Part shown: piece after piece, positions 1 through 9,388 of the stretch
Position numbering within the stretch: position 1 is the first letter of the stretch
Layout: each line of letters opens with the position of its first letter
Assembly: GCF_013409595.1 (NCBI RefSeq)
Contig: NZ_JACCBD010000001.1
Span: forward strand, 1,426,001-1,490,000
Source of the DNA: Leucobacter aridicollis
Lineage (GTDB): Bacteria; Actinomycetota; Actinomycetes; Actinomycetales; Microbacteriaceae
Direction of reading: 5' to 3'
Length of the DNA: 64,000 nt
The notes under the pieces: model-generated
The model's database searches: none
Told to the model about the DNA's origin: nothing
Seen by the model: only the letters and a program-made list of their open reading frames with translations
Position numbers and translations under genes: made by a program

Positions 1-483
1 AGCGCCCTGCGAGCTCAGCGTCGCGATTGCGCCCTCGTCGAGGCGCCAGACCAGGTCGACCTTCGTCAGCTCGTCCTGCACCTCGGCAAACCTGCCGAAC
101 TGGTCGCCGGTCTCGATCATGAACCCGCGAGCGCCCGAGTCTTCAAGGATCCAGTGGATCTGCAGGGCGGACGAGGTCTCGTAGACGGGGACCATGACCG
201 CGCCCGCGTAGTGCAGCGCGAAGTCGACGAGCGTCCACTCGTAGCTCGTCTTGCACATGAACGCGATGTGGTCGCCGGGTTCGACGCCGGCCGCGACGAA
301 CCCCTTGGCGAGGGCAACGACCTGGTTCCGGAACTCGGTCGCCGTGATGTCGGTCCAGCCGCCGTTCGACGGCGTCGCGAAGAGGGCGCGGTCGGGGGTG
401 GCCGCCACCCGCTGTTCCAGAAGGTCTGTAATGTTATCCTCGGGAACCGGGGGAACGAGCAGTGGTGTTTCTGACAGCTTCAC
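1..483 (-). CDS. Long-chain fatty-acid-CoA ligase (AMP-binding), N-terminal part; runs off the window
   Basis: The visible 161 residues are the N-terminus of an acyl-adenylate-forming enzyme. This family activates fatty acids with ATP and CoA. The segments RVAATPDRALF, KTSYEWTLVDFALHYAGAV and ETSSALQIHWILEDSGA match the FadD15-type long-chain acyl-CoA synthetases; the ATP-binding and catalytic motifs would lie beyond base 1. The start is GTG at 481-483, with AAAGGAG just upstream on the minus strand. It is divergent from plsC, so about 140 bp hold both promoters. The pairing makes sense because acyl-CoA is the donor used by PlsC-type enzymes. Family assignment is firm, substrate is not. Confidence 0.88.
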   Translation of the reverse strand, partial: MKLSETPLLVPPVPEDNITDLLEQRVAATPDRALFATPSNGGWTDITATEFRNQVVALAKGFVAAGVEPGDHIAFMCKTSYEWTLVDFALHYAGAVMVPVYETSSALQIHWILEDSGARGFMIETGDQFGRFAEVQDELTKVDLVWRLDEGAIATLSSQGA

Positions 484-621
484 GGCAACTCCTTTGTACC
501 TCGTGTCGGACGCTGTGCGCAGCGGTTTCGCCGCGGACATGTATGCTCTCACCCTATCTCTATGCGCCTGTGGATGCGCGGGCCCGCTATTCTGGAGCTC
601 TACGAAGGGAACCAGCTCACT

Positions 622-1302
622 TTGCTTTACTGGATCTTTAAACACCTGATCGTCGGGCCCTTTTTGAAAGCGGTGTACCGGCCGTGGGTGGAGGGAGCCG
701 AGAACATTCCGGCGACTGGCCCCGTAATTCTTGTCGGGAATCACCTATCGGTCATTGACTCGTTTTTCCTCCCGATCATGATCGAACGACGCGTCTACTT
801 CCTCGCGAAGAGCGAATACTTCACCGGGAAGGGCCTCAAGGGCTGGCTCGTGAAGACCTTTATGCTCGGCGTCGGGCAGCTGCCCATCGACCGCTCGGGC
901 GGCAAGGCCTCTGAGGCATCGCTGAACACGGCGCTGAAGGTGCTCGACCGCGGCGATGTGCTGGGCATCTACCCCGAGGGCACGCGCAGCCCGGACGCGA
1001 GGCTGTACCGCGGCCGCACGGGCGTCGCGCGCATGGTGCTCGAGTCTGGCGTGCCCGTCGTGCCCGTCGTCATGATCGACACCGAAAAGGCGATGCCGAT
1101 CGGAGCGAAGTTCCCGAAGATCCGGCGCATCGGCACCGTTATCGGCCAGCCGCTCGACTTCTCGCGCTTCGAGGGGATGAGCGCAGACCGCTTCGTGTTG
1201 CGAAGCGTGACGGACGAGATCACGCTCGCGATCCAGGAGCTCAGCGGCCAGGAGTACGTCGACGTCTACGCCTCGAGCGTTCGGGAGCGTACCGGCAAGT
1301 AG
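622..1302 (+). CDS. plsC: 1-acyl-sn-glycerol-3-phosphate acyltransferase (PlsC family)
   Basis: Transfers a second acyl chain to lysophosphatidic acid on the inner membrane face. With the TTG start at 622 the protein has 226 residues. The catalytic HX4D motif is NHLSVIDS (His41, Asp46) and the phosphate-binding EGTR motif lies at about residues 119-122, the usual order and spacing. The N-terminus is a short hydrophobic amphipathic segment. The reading frame is open from ATG 562, which would add 20 residues unlike the family; GAAGGGA at 604-610 favours TTG 622. It sits upstream of aroG as in other Actinobacteria. Substrate specificity is inferred from the family. Confidence 0.88.
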   Translation: MLYWIFKHLIVGPFLKAVYRPWVEGAENIPATGPVILVGNHLSVIDSFFLPIMIERRVYFLAKSEYFTGKGLKGWLVKTFMLGVGQLPIDRSGGKASEASLNTALKVLDRGDVLGIYPEGTRSPDARLYRGRTGVARMVLESGVPVVPVVMIDTEKAMPIGAKFPKIRRIGTVIGQPLDFSRFEGMSADRFVLRSVTDEITLAIQELSGQEYVDVYASSVRERTGK

Positions 1303-1371
1303 GTGGCAGGTTCGCTCATGGCTGTGGTGTGGAATGCCACGCCGGTGCGGCGTGTTGGGTAGTGTTGAGTG

Positions 1372-1397
1372 GTGCCGCCAATAGGGGCGGCACTTTT
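1372..1397 (+). terminator. Hairpin plus T-run just before aroG (terminator or attenuator)
   Basis: An 8-bp stem (GTGCCGCC 1372-1379 with GGCGGCAC 1386-1393) is followed by TTTT. It lies 70 bp past the plsC stop and only 14 nt before the aroG ATG. A second hairpin (CACGCCG/CGGCGTG, 1338-1354) precedes it. It could simply end the plsC transcript, or work as an attenuator in an aroG leader. Confidence 0.5.
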
Positions 1398-1411
1398 GAG
1401 ATACACACGGG

Positions 1412-2803
1412 ATGGCCATGAACGCAGCAAGCGTAGAGACCCTGACGGCGCAGCAGACCTTTGAGCAGCTCGATGCATATCGTGCACTCGAGGCGAAGCA
1501 GCAGCCGAGCTGGCCCGACGCCGCAGCGCTCGAGTATGCGAAGGCCGAGCTGTCGACGCAACCGCCGCTCGTGTTTGCCGGCGAGGTCGATCAGCTCCGC
1601 GAGCGGCTCGCAAGCGCGGCCCGCGGCGAGGCATTCCTGCTGCAGGGCGGCGACTGCGCGGAGACCTTCGAGGCCGCGACGGCCGACAAGATCCGCGACC
1701 GCGTGAAGACGCTCCTGCAGATGGCCGTCGTGCTCACATACGGTGCCTCGATGCCGGTCATCAAGGTCGGTCGCATGGCCGGCCAGTTCGCGAAGCCCCG
1801 ATCGAGCAACGAGGAGACCCGCGAGGGCGTCACGCTGCCCGCGTACCGCGGCGACCTCGTGAACGGTTACGACTTCACCGAGGCCTCGCGCACCGCTGAT
1901 CCGAGCCGACTCGTGCGTGGCTACCACGTCTCCGCGTCGACGCTGAACCTCATCCGCGCGTTCACGCAGGGCGGGATGGCCGACCTGCGCCAGGTGAACT
2001 CCTGGAACCAGGGCTTCGTGTCGAACCCCGCGAACCAGCGGTACGAGGCGCTCGCGACCGAGATCGACCGCGCACTCCGCTTCATGGACGCGTGCGGCGT
2101 TGACCACACCGCGCTCACCCAGACCGAGTTCTACGTGAGCCACGAGGCGCTGCTGCTCGACTACGAGCGTCCGCTTGCGCGCATCGACTCGCGGACGGGG
2201 GAGCTCTACGGCACCTCGGGGCACATGCTCTGGATCGGCGAGCGCACCCGCGACCTCGACGGCGCGCACGTCGACTTCCTCTCGAAGCTGCGCAACCCGA
2301 TCGGCGTGAAGCTCGGCCCGACGGCGACGACCGACGACGCGCTGCGGCTCATCGACAAGCTCGATCCTGAGCGCGAGCCCGGCCGCCTGACGTTCATCAC
2401 CCGCATGGGCGCCGAGAAGATCCGCGACGTGCTCCCGGGCCTGCTCGCTGGCGTTCGCGACGCCGGCGCGCAGCCGCTGTGGGTCACCGACCCGATGCAC
2501 GGCAACGGCATCACGACCGCGACCGGGTTCAAGACCCGCCGCTTCAACGACGTGATGGACGAGCTGCTGGGCTTCTTCGAGGCTCACCGCGAGGTCGGAA
2601 CGTACCCCGGCGGCATCCACGTTGAGCTCACCGGGGACGATGTCACCGAGTGCCTCGGCGGTTCGGAGAACATTGACGAGGAGGCGCTCGCGACGCGCTA
2701 CGAGTCGGTGTGCGACCCGCGGCTCAACCACATGCAGTCGCTTGAACTCGCGTTCCAGGTGGCTGAGGAGCTCAAGCGGACCGTCGGCGCCGGCGCCCGC
2801 TAA
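1412..2803 (+). CDS. aroG: 3-deoxy-7-phosphoheptulonate (DAHP) synthase, class II
   Basis: First enzyme of the shikimate pathway: condenses phosphoenolpyruvate and erythrose-4-phosphate. The 463 residues match the plant-like class II family in length. Diagnostic blocks are present in order: LLQGGDCAETF (metal cysteine), RGYHVSASTLNLIRAF, FYVSHEALLLDYE, HMLWIGERTR, NPIGVKLGPT, WVTDPMHGNG and GGIHVELTGDDVTECLGG. Start is ATG 1412; an in-frame ATG at 1418 is possible. A strong terminator follows. In mycobacteria the class II enzyme (Rv2178c) is likewise next to a Ser/Thr kinase gene. A hairpin with a T-run directly upstream may regulate it. Confidence 0.95.
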   Translation: MAMNAASVETLTAQQTFEQLDAYRALEAKQQPSWPDAAALEYAKAELSTQPPLVFAGEVDQLRERLASAARGEAFLLQGGDCAETFEAATADKIRDRVKTLLQMAVVLTYGASMPVIKVGRMAGQFAKPRSSNEETREGVTLPAYRGDLVNGYDFTEASRTADPSRLVRGYHVSASTLNLIRAFTQGGMADLRQVNSWNQGFVSNPANQRYEALATEIDRALRFMDACGVDHTALTQTEFYVSHEALLLDYERPLARIDSRTGELYGTSGHMLWIGERTRDLDGAHVDFLSKLRNPIGVKLGPTATTDDALRLIDKLDPEREPGRLTFITRMGAEKIRDVLPGLLAGVRDAGAQPLWVTDPMHGNGITTATGFKTRRFNDVMDELLGFFEAHREVGTYPGGIHVELTGDDVTECLGGSENIDEEALATRYESVCDPRLNHMQSLELAFQVAEELKRTVGAGAR

Positions 2804-2813
2804 CGCATCGAAG

Positions 2814-2858
2814 ACCCGCCGGTTCCGGCTCGCGAGAGTTCGGGCCCGGCGGGTTTTT
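2814..2858. terminator. Rho-independent terminator between convergent aroG and the kinase gene
   Basis: Stem ACCCGCCGG (2814-2822) pairs with CCGGCGGGT (2846-2854), followed by a T-run to 2858. It ends aroG on the plus strand. The kinase gene ends convergently at 2936. Confidence 0.85.
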
Positions 2859-2935
2859 CGTGCGCGCGTGTGCGCGGAACGGCACGGGCGACAGCGAGAA
2901 TTGCCGCGCGTGCCCGCGCACGCTTCCGCGCAGGG

Positions 2936-4918
<1,983 letters not shown>

Positions 4919-5012
4919 GAGGAAAGTCTACGGAAGATTCCATGCGCATACCCTGCCGCGCGCCGTGTGCTGACGGATTGCGCTTCGCGGATTGCGCTGG
5001 CAGAGTTATGGG

Positions 5013-5360
5013 GTGTCAGAGAATACTGCGTCAATCGGCTCGACCCTCACTATCCCCGAAGTCGCCGAGCGCTTCGGAATCCCGCTCGGCAAGGTGCACC
5101 GCCTTGTGGAGGAGCACTACCTCGCGATCGTGCGGATCGACGGCATCAAGCGGATTCCCGTCGAGTTCCTCGCCGACGACGAGCCCCTGCATTCGCTGCG
5201 CGGCACCCTCCTCGCGCTGAGCGACGCCGGGCTCAACGAGGAGGAGTCGGTGAACTGGCTGTTCACCATGAACGACGAACTCGGCGTGCGTCCGATCGAC
5301 TCGCTCCTCATCGGCCACAAGAGCGCGGTGCGTCGCGCAACCCAGTCGCTGGCGTTCTAG
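5013..5360 (+). CDS. Small DNA-binding protein, Rv2175c family (putative kinase substrate)
   Basis: A 115-residue protein with an N-terminal helix-turn-helix (TIPEVAERFGIPLGKVHRLV) and a C-terminal helical domain ending in RRATQSLAF. It resembles the Rv2175c family, whose mycobacterial member is phosphorylated by PknL and binds DNA. GTG 5013 is chosen because it begins M-S-E-N-T next to the conserved part; TTG 4992 is also in frame. There is no Shine-Dalgarno. The divergent arrangement with the kinase gene supports a regulator-substrate pair. DNA target unknown. Confidence 0.75.
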   Translation: MSENTASIGSTLTIPEVAERFGIPLGKVHRLVEEHYLAIVRIDGIKRIPVEFLADDEPLHSLRGTLLALSDAGLNEEESVNWLFTMNDELGVRPIDSLLIGHKSAVRRATQSLAF

Positions 5361-5395
5361 CGCCGCGGGAGGGCAAGCTCCGCTCGCGGTCCCGG

Positions 5396-6490
5396 TTAGG
5401 CGTCGCGGCTGGCGGCGCGCCCCGCGAGCGCGCTCAGCCGCTCCGCCGCGGCGCCGTCGAGGTCCGAGAGCGCCCGGTGCGCGCGGTCGATGTTGCGGGT
5501 GATCATCTGCTCGACCTGCTGCTCGGCGCCGCTGTCGCGAATCGTTCGCTGCAGCATGTACACCTGCTCGGCATCGAGGTCCGTGCCCAGCAGATCGTCG
5601 AAGATGCGGCGCTGGGTCACCGGGAGCGCCTCGCGCGCCAGGGTCACGAGCACTGTCCGCTTGCCTTCGACGAGATCGTCGCCGCTCGGCTTGCCGGTGA
5701 GCTCCTCGTCTCCGAAGACGCCGAGGAGGTCGTCGCGCAGCTGGAAGGCCACGCCGACGGGGAGCCCGAAGCCCGCGAGCGCGGCCTCCTGCTCGGTGCT
5801 TGCTCCGGCGAGCGCTCCGCCGATGAGCAGCGGCGCCTCGACGCTGTACTTCGCCGACTTGTAGACGAGCACGCGGGTCGAACGGTCGAGCTGCTCCGCG
5901 TGCTCGGCGAAGCTCGAACGCTGCTCCTCGAGGACGTCGAGGTACTGGCCGACGGCGACCTCGCTGCGCATGCGGTTGAAGTGGGCGCGCGCCGCACGGG
6001 CGAACGCGGGCTCGGCCGCGGCGTCGCAGGCGCGGTTCATGAGCTCGTCAGACCACGATTGGAGCAGGTCGCCGAGCAGGATCGCGCTCGAAATGCCGAA
6101 GTGCTCGGGCGCGCCGCGGTGGCCGTGCTCGCCGTGGAGTCCAGCGAACCGCTTGTGCACGGCGGGGCGGCCCCGGCGGGTGTCCGAGCGGTCGATGACG
6201 TCGTCGTGGATGAGCGCGGCAGCGTGGAAGAGTTCGAGGGCGCACGCGGCGTCGAGGACCGCGCCGAACTCGGCGGTTACCGGGCCCGCGATATCGAGGG
6301 GACGAACAGCGCGGTACCCGTGGACAGCGAACAGTGCCCGGAAACGCTTGCCGCCGGTCAGGAAGTCCTTGGCCTCATCGAGAAGCGGAGCCGCGTCTGG
6401 GCCGAGCGGCTCGAGCTCTGCGCGGTGACTGTCGATGATGTCGTTCAATCGCTCCTGTATAAGGCCTGCGAGTCTCGTCGTTTCGTCCAC
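5396..6490 (-). CDS. idsA2: Polyprenyl (geranylgeranyl/farnesyl-type) diphosphate synthase
   Basis: Trans-prenyltransferase that adds isopentenyl diphosphate to allylic diphosphates. It feeds quinones, carotenoids and polyprenyl carriers. In the 364 residues the first Asp-rich motif is DDVIDRSDTRRGRP (96-109) and the second is DDLLGVFGD (253-261). GGKRFR at 47-52 is the diphosphate-binding region. Start is GTG 6490, with TAGGCT exactly 6 nt upstream, so probably leaderless. It ends close to the convergent Rv2175c-like gene. Chain length cannot be set from sequence alone; the symbol follows the mycobacterial syntenic gene. Confidence 0.88.
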   Translation of the reverse strand: MDETTRLAGLIQERLNDIIDSHRAELEPLGPDAAPLLDEAKDFLTGGKRFRALFAVHGYRAVRPLDIAGPVTAEFGAVLDAACALELFHAAALIHDDVIDRSDTRRGRPAVHKRFAGLHGEHGHRGAPEHFGISSAILLGDLLQSWSDELMNRACDAAAEPAFARAARAHFNRMRSEVAVGQYLDVLEEQRSSFAEHAEQLDRSTRVLVYKSAKYSVEAPLLIGGALAGASTEQEAALAGFGLPVGVAFQLRDDLLGVFGDEELTGKPSGDDLVEGKRTVLVTLAREALPVTQRRIFDDLLGTDLDAEQVYMLQRTIRDSGAEQQVEQMITRNIDRAHRALSDLDGAAAERLSALAGRAASRDA

Positions 6491-6561
6491 CCGACTAGCC
6501 TATCCGGCGGCCGGGGTCGTAGACTGGAAGGGAAGACTTTTCTTAGGGTGAAGGGGACATC

Positions 6562-6930
6562 ATGGCGCTGTCAGAACACGAACAGCGGCTGCTCGACGAG
6601 ATGGAGCGCCGGCTCTATCAGAGCGAGGCTGATCTGCTTCCCGCTTCGACGGGCGTGCCGCGTCGCTTTAACTACCGTTCGCTCGTGCTGGGCACACTGC
6701 TCGCGCTCGCCGGAATCGGTCTGCTGATCGGCGGAGCCGCAATGCAGCAGCTGTGGCTCGGGCTCATCGGGTTCGTCGCCATGCTCGGCGGCGTACTCGT
6801 GATGTTCTCCAAGCGCACCGAGGTGGAGCCAGAGCAGCTCTCGTCGAGCGCGCCTCGAGCCGCCCAGTCCAAGGAATCACTCGCGGACCGTATGGAACGC
6901 CGCTGGGATGAGCGGATGGGCGGCCAGTAG
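6562..6930 (+). CDS. DUF3040 two-helix membrane protein
   Basis: A 122-residue actinobacterial membrane protein of unknown function. A charged N-terminus (SEHEQRLLDEMERRLY) is typical of DUF3040. Two transmembrane helices follow (about 38-58 and 64-82), then a Ser/Arg-rich cytoplasmic tail. In many Actinobacteria this family lies just upstream of mraZ, as here. The start ATG 6562 has GGGGAC upstream, and TAGACT at 6520-6525 is a good -10 element. A strong terminator separates it from mraZ, so it is transcribed on its own. Confidence 0.85.
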   Translation: MALSEHEQRLLDEMERRLYQSEADLLPASTGVPRRFNYRSLVLGTLLALAGIGLLIGGAAMQQLWLGLIGFVAMLGGVLVMFSKRTEVEPEQLSSSAPRAAQSKESLADRMERRWDERMGGQ

Positions 6931-6949
6931 CCCCCCACTTTCCTCCCCA

Positions 6950-6982
6950 CGGGTCACAGCTTCGGCTGTGGCCCGTTTTTTT
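6950..6982 (+). terminator. Strong Rho-independent terminator after the DUF3040 gene
   Basis: An 11-bp stem (CGGGTCACAGC with GCTGTGGCCCG, one G-T pair) is closed by a TTCG tetraloop and followed by seven T residues. Confidence 0.93.
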
Positions 6983-7039
6983 ATGCCCGCCGGGGGCTGC
7001 TCGGGTCGTCGTCTCCGAGGAGCAGCCTCCCCGCCGTCG

Positions 7040-7117
7040 GTACGTATGGGATCGGTCGAAGGCCCGTGCGTAAGGGATCGGCAGCACAACCGTGCGTATG
7101 GGATCTGCAGAAGATAG
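7040..7117 (+). repeat. Three tandem 26-bp repeats upstream of mraZ
   Basis: The core GTRCGTAWGGGATCKG occurs at 7040, 7066 and 7092, an exact 26-bp period. The remaining ~10 bp of each unit is variable. The third unit runs into the ~55-bp quasi-palindrome at 7102-7155. No reading frame explains it. Confidence 0.75.
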
Positions 7118-7155
7118 GCCCGACACCCGCAGGATCGCCAGGCGTACGGCAGATC
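7102..7155. repeat. ~55-bp quasi-palindromic repeat, copy A
   Basis: Bounded by GATCTGCAG and GCAGATC, with the core GCCCGACAC beginning 7 nt after the left end. The same ends, core and spacing recur at 61883-61937 and 62073-62127 in the opposite orientation. Confidence 0.7.
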
Positions 7156-7355
7156 TCAGGGGTACCGGCCGAGCGCCTGCGCGCCTCTCGAGCCTCAGAA
7201 TGCGCGAAATGAGGCAAATCGACTCCACTTTGCTCCACCAAGCAACTACAGGCCTGTTTCGAGAATGATCCACGAAATACCGGACATTTGCGTGATTAGT
7301 GGAGGGAAGTGGAGTACCGTGGGAGAAACGTATCGAATGAGGAGGGGAGTGGACT

Positions 7356-7787
7356 ATGTTTCTCGGCACGTTCACTCCGCGCCTCGACGAGAAGGGGCGG
7401 CTGATCCTCCCCGCAAAGTTTCGCGACGAACTCGCTGACGGCCTCGTCATCACCCGCGGTCAGGAACGCTGCCTCTACGTCTTCAGCGAGAGCGAGTTTG
7501 AGGCGATGCACGACCGCGTTCGGCAGGCGCCGCTCACCTCGAAGCAGGCGCGCGACTACCTCCGCGTGTTCCTCTCCGGAGCACACCCCGAGACCCCCGA
7601 CAAGCAGCACCGCGTGACGCTGCCCCAGACGCTCCGCGACTACGCGGGCCTCGACCGAGAGCTCGCCGTCATCGGCGCAGGCTCCCGCGCCGAGATCTGG
7701 GACGCGCAGGCCTGGGAGACCTACCTGACCGAGCAGGAATCCGTCTTCTCCGACATCGAAGAGGAGGTGATTCCCGGCATGTTCTAG
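7356..7787 (+). CDS. mraZ: Transcriptional regulator MraZ
   Basis: Ring-forming AbrB-fold DNA-binding protein that controls the dcw cluster. It has 143 residues, the usual length, with two SpoVT-AbrB half domains: [18 protein letters not shown] near residue 9 and [15 protein letters not shown] near 90. The start ATG 7356 follows GAGGAGGGG. First gene of the division and cell-wall operon; rsmH starts 13 nt after its stop. Probably self-regulated through the 10-bp-spaced GTGGAG repeats upstream. Confidence 0.95.
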   Translation: MFLGTFTPRLDEKGRLILPAKFRDELADGLVITRGQERCLYVFSESEFEAMHDRVRQAPLTSKQARDYLRVFLSGAHPETPDKQHRVTLPQTLRDYAGLDRELAVIGAGSRAEIWDAQAWETYLTEQESVFSDIEEEVIPGMF

Positions 7788-7800
7788 CCGGGAACACGTC

Positions 7801-8772
7801 ATGGCACAGCCCACACCACGCAACCCTGCCGAGCTGCACACGTCCGTCATGCTCGAGCGCTGCGTCGAGCTTCTCGCCCCCGGGGCCGAGCGCGACGGCG
7901 CCTTCGTCGTCGACGCGACGCTCGGCATGGGCGGGCACACCGAGGCACTCCTCGAGCGCTTCCCTGGCCTCACCGTCATCGGGCTCGATCGCGATACCGA
8001 GGCGCTCGAGCTCGCCGGCGCCCGGCTCGCCCGGTTCGGCGACCGGTTCGTGCCGGTCCACGCGGTCTACGACGAGATCGACAGGGCGCTCGCCGAGGCG
8101 GGCGCGACAAGCATCGATGGCGCGCTGTTCGACCTCGGCGTCTCCTCGCTGCAGCTTGACGACGCCGACCGCGGCTTCGCCTATGCGCAGGACGCGCCGC
8201 TCGACATGCGCATGGATCAGACGCGCGGGCGCACCGCCGCCGAGATCCTCGCAGAGGAACCCGAGGGGCGACTCCGGGAGCTATTCGAGCGCTACGGCGA
8301 GGAGCCACTCGCCGGCCGCTACGCGCGGGCGATCGTCGCCGCGCGTCAGGTCGCACCCCTCGAGCGTTCCGGCCAGCTCGTCGATGTGCTGCAGGAGGCG
8401 ACCCCGGCCGCCGTCCTCGGCAAGCGTCACCCGGCGAAGCGCGTCTTCCAGGCGCTGCGCGTCGAGGTCAACGGCGAGCTCGCGACGCTGGAGCGCGCGA
8501 TCCCCGCGGCGATCGACAGGCTCAACCTCGGCGGCAGGCTCGTCGTGATGTCGTACCAGTCGCTCGAGGATCGCATCGTCAAGCGAGCGATCCAGGCCAG
8601 GAGCCGCTCCACGGCACCGCAGGGCCTCCCGGTCGAGCTTCCCGAACACAAGCCTGAACTGCGCATCCTCACGAAGGGCGCGGAACAGGCAACTGACGAA
8701 GAGAAGGCAGTCAACCCGCGCGCCATCCCGGCGCGGCTGCGCGCGGCTGAACGAGTAAGGGAAATGTCATGA
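7801..8772 (+). CDS. rsmH: 16S rRNA (cytosine-1402-N4)-methyltransferase
   Basis: Methylates C1402 in the decoding centre of 16S rRNA. The 323-residue protein has the SAM-binding block VVDATLGMGGHTEALL, the FDLGVSSLQLDDADRGFAY signature and RVFQALRVEVNGEL, all typical of RsmH (MraW). Second gene of the dcw operon. Its stop overlaps the ftsL start (ATGA), implying translational coupling. Confidence 0.96.
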   Translation: MAQPTPRNPAELHTSVMLERCVELLAPGAERDGAFVVDATLGMGGHTEALLERFPGLTVIGLDRDTEALELAGARLARFGDRFVPVHAVYDEIDRALAEAGATSIDGALFDLGVSSLQLDDADRGFAYAQDAPLDMRMDQTRGRTAAEILAEEPEGRLRELFERYGEEPLAGRYARAIVAARQVAPLERSGQLVDVLQEATPAAVLGKRHPAKRVFQALRVEVNGELATLERAIPAAIDRLNLGGRLVVMSYQSLEDRIVKRAIQARSRSTAPQGLPVELPEHKPELRILTKGAEQATDEEKAVNPRAIPARLRAAERVREMS

Positions 8773-9356
8773 ACGCCACAGTTCCCGTCGAGGTCGACCC
8801 GATCGAGCTGTTCGGCGCGCCAGCGCCGCTTCGCGACACCTCCCGCGACCGCGCGGACAGGCTGCGCCCGGCTCCGGCTCCCGCCCCGAAGCCCAAGAAG
8901 AGCCCCGTGCTCGGCGCGATTGTCGCCGTCTGCGTCATCCTCGGGATCTTCGCGGCCCAGCTCGCCCTGAGCATCCTCGTGTCGCAGGGCGCGTACGAGA
9001 GCCGCGCGCTCGAGATCGAGGAGCGCGACCTCGGCCGCGTCGAGCGGGTGCTGTCGCAGAATCTCGACAAGCTCGCCTCGCCGCAGAACCTCGTCGAGAA
9101 CGCTGCGGCGCTCGGCATGGTGCAGAACGTCGCCCCGGCGACGATGCGCCTGAGCGACGGCGCGATTCAGGGCGACCTGAACTCGGTCACCCGCGAGGCC
9201 AGCCCGAACCTCGTGCCGAACGCCCAGCTCGAGAACCTCCCGGTCGTTGACGCCAAGGGGCTGCTCACGAGTCGAAACGCTCAGGCGGCTCCCATCGTGG
9301 ACGCCGCTGCCGCCGTAGCATGGCAGGGCAAGCTTCCCGCACCAGAAACGCACTAG
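8769..9356 (+). CDS. ftsL: FtsL-like division protein
   Basis: Small bitopic divisome protein. It is assigned by position (rsmH-here-ftsI) and topology more than by sequence: a Pro/Ala/Lys-rich cytoplasmic N-terminus (residues 1-47), one transmembrane helix (about 47-70), then a periplasmic coiled-coil segment (SRALEIEERDLGRVERVLSQ onward). The 195 residues are long for FtsL; a ~75-residue low-complexity tail follows the coiled coil. It overlaps rsmH by 4 nt. In the family FtsL partners FtsB/FtsQ and activates the FtsWI synthase. Confidence 0.8.
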   Translation: MNATVPVEVDPIELFGAPAPLRDTSRDRADRLRPAPAPAPKPKKSPVLGAIVAVCVILGIFAAQLALSILVSQGAYESRALEIEERDLGRVERVLSQNLDKLASPQNLVENAAALGMVQNVAPATMRLSDGAIQGDLNSVTREASPNLVPNAQLENLPVVDAKGLLTSRNAQAAPIVDAAAAVAWQGKLPAPETH

Positions 9357-9388
9357 TCCGCTCGGCGGGCCCGTTAGGAGACGAACGA

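Larger units (their letters stand above)
6983..7355. promoter_or_regulatory. Non-coding stretch before mraZ with MraZ boxes
   Basis: These 373 bp contain no credible gene. From left to right they hold the 26-bp tandem repeats, quasi-palindrome copy A, an inverted pair of GTGGAG boxes (CTCCAC at 7223 and 7233), and direct boxes AGTGGAG (7298), AGTGGAG (7308) and CGTGGGA (7318). The last three lie exactly 10 bp apart. Another in-phase AGTGGAC lies at 7348, beside the start codon. MraZ binds TGGG/GTGGNG-type repeats spaced one helical turn apart, so this is the expected autoregulatory operator. Confidence 0.75.

Noticed and set aside
6983..7355. Minus-strand ORFs crossing the gap before mraZ
   Set aside because: They run through the terminator, the repeats and the MraZ boxes, with no recognisable protein features.
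9320..9388. ATG 9320 as the ftsI start
   Set aside because: It would overlap ftsL by 37 nt without a ribosome-binding site; GTG 9389 has TAGGAG at 8 nt.
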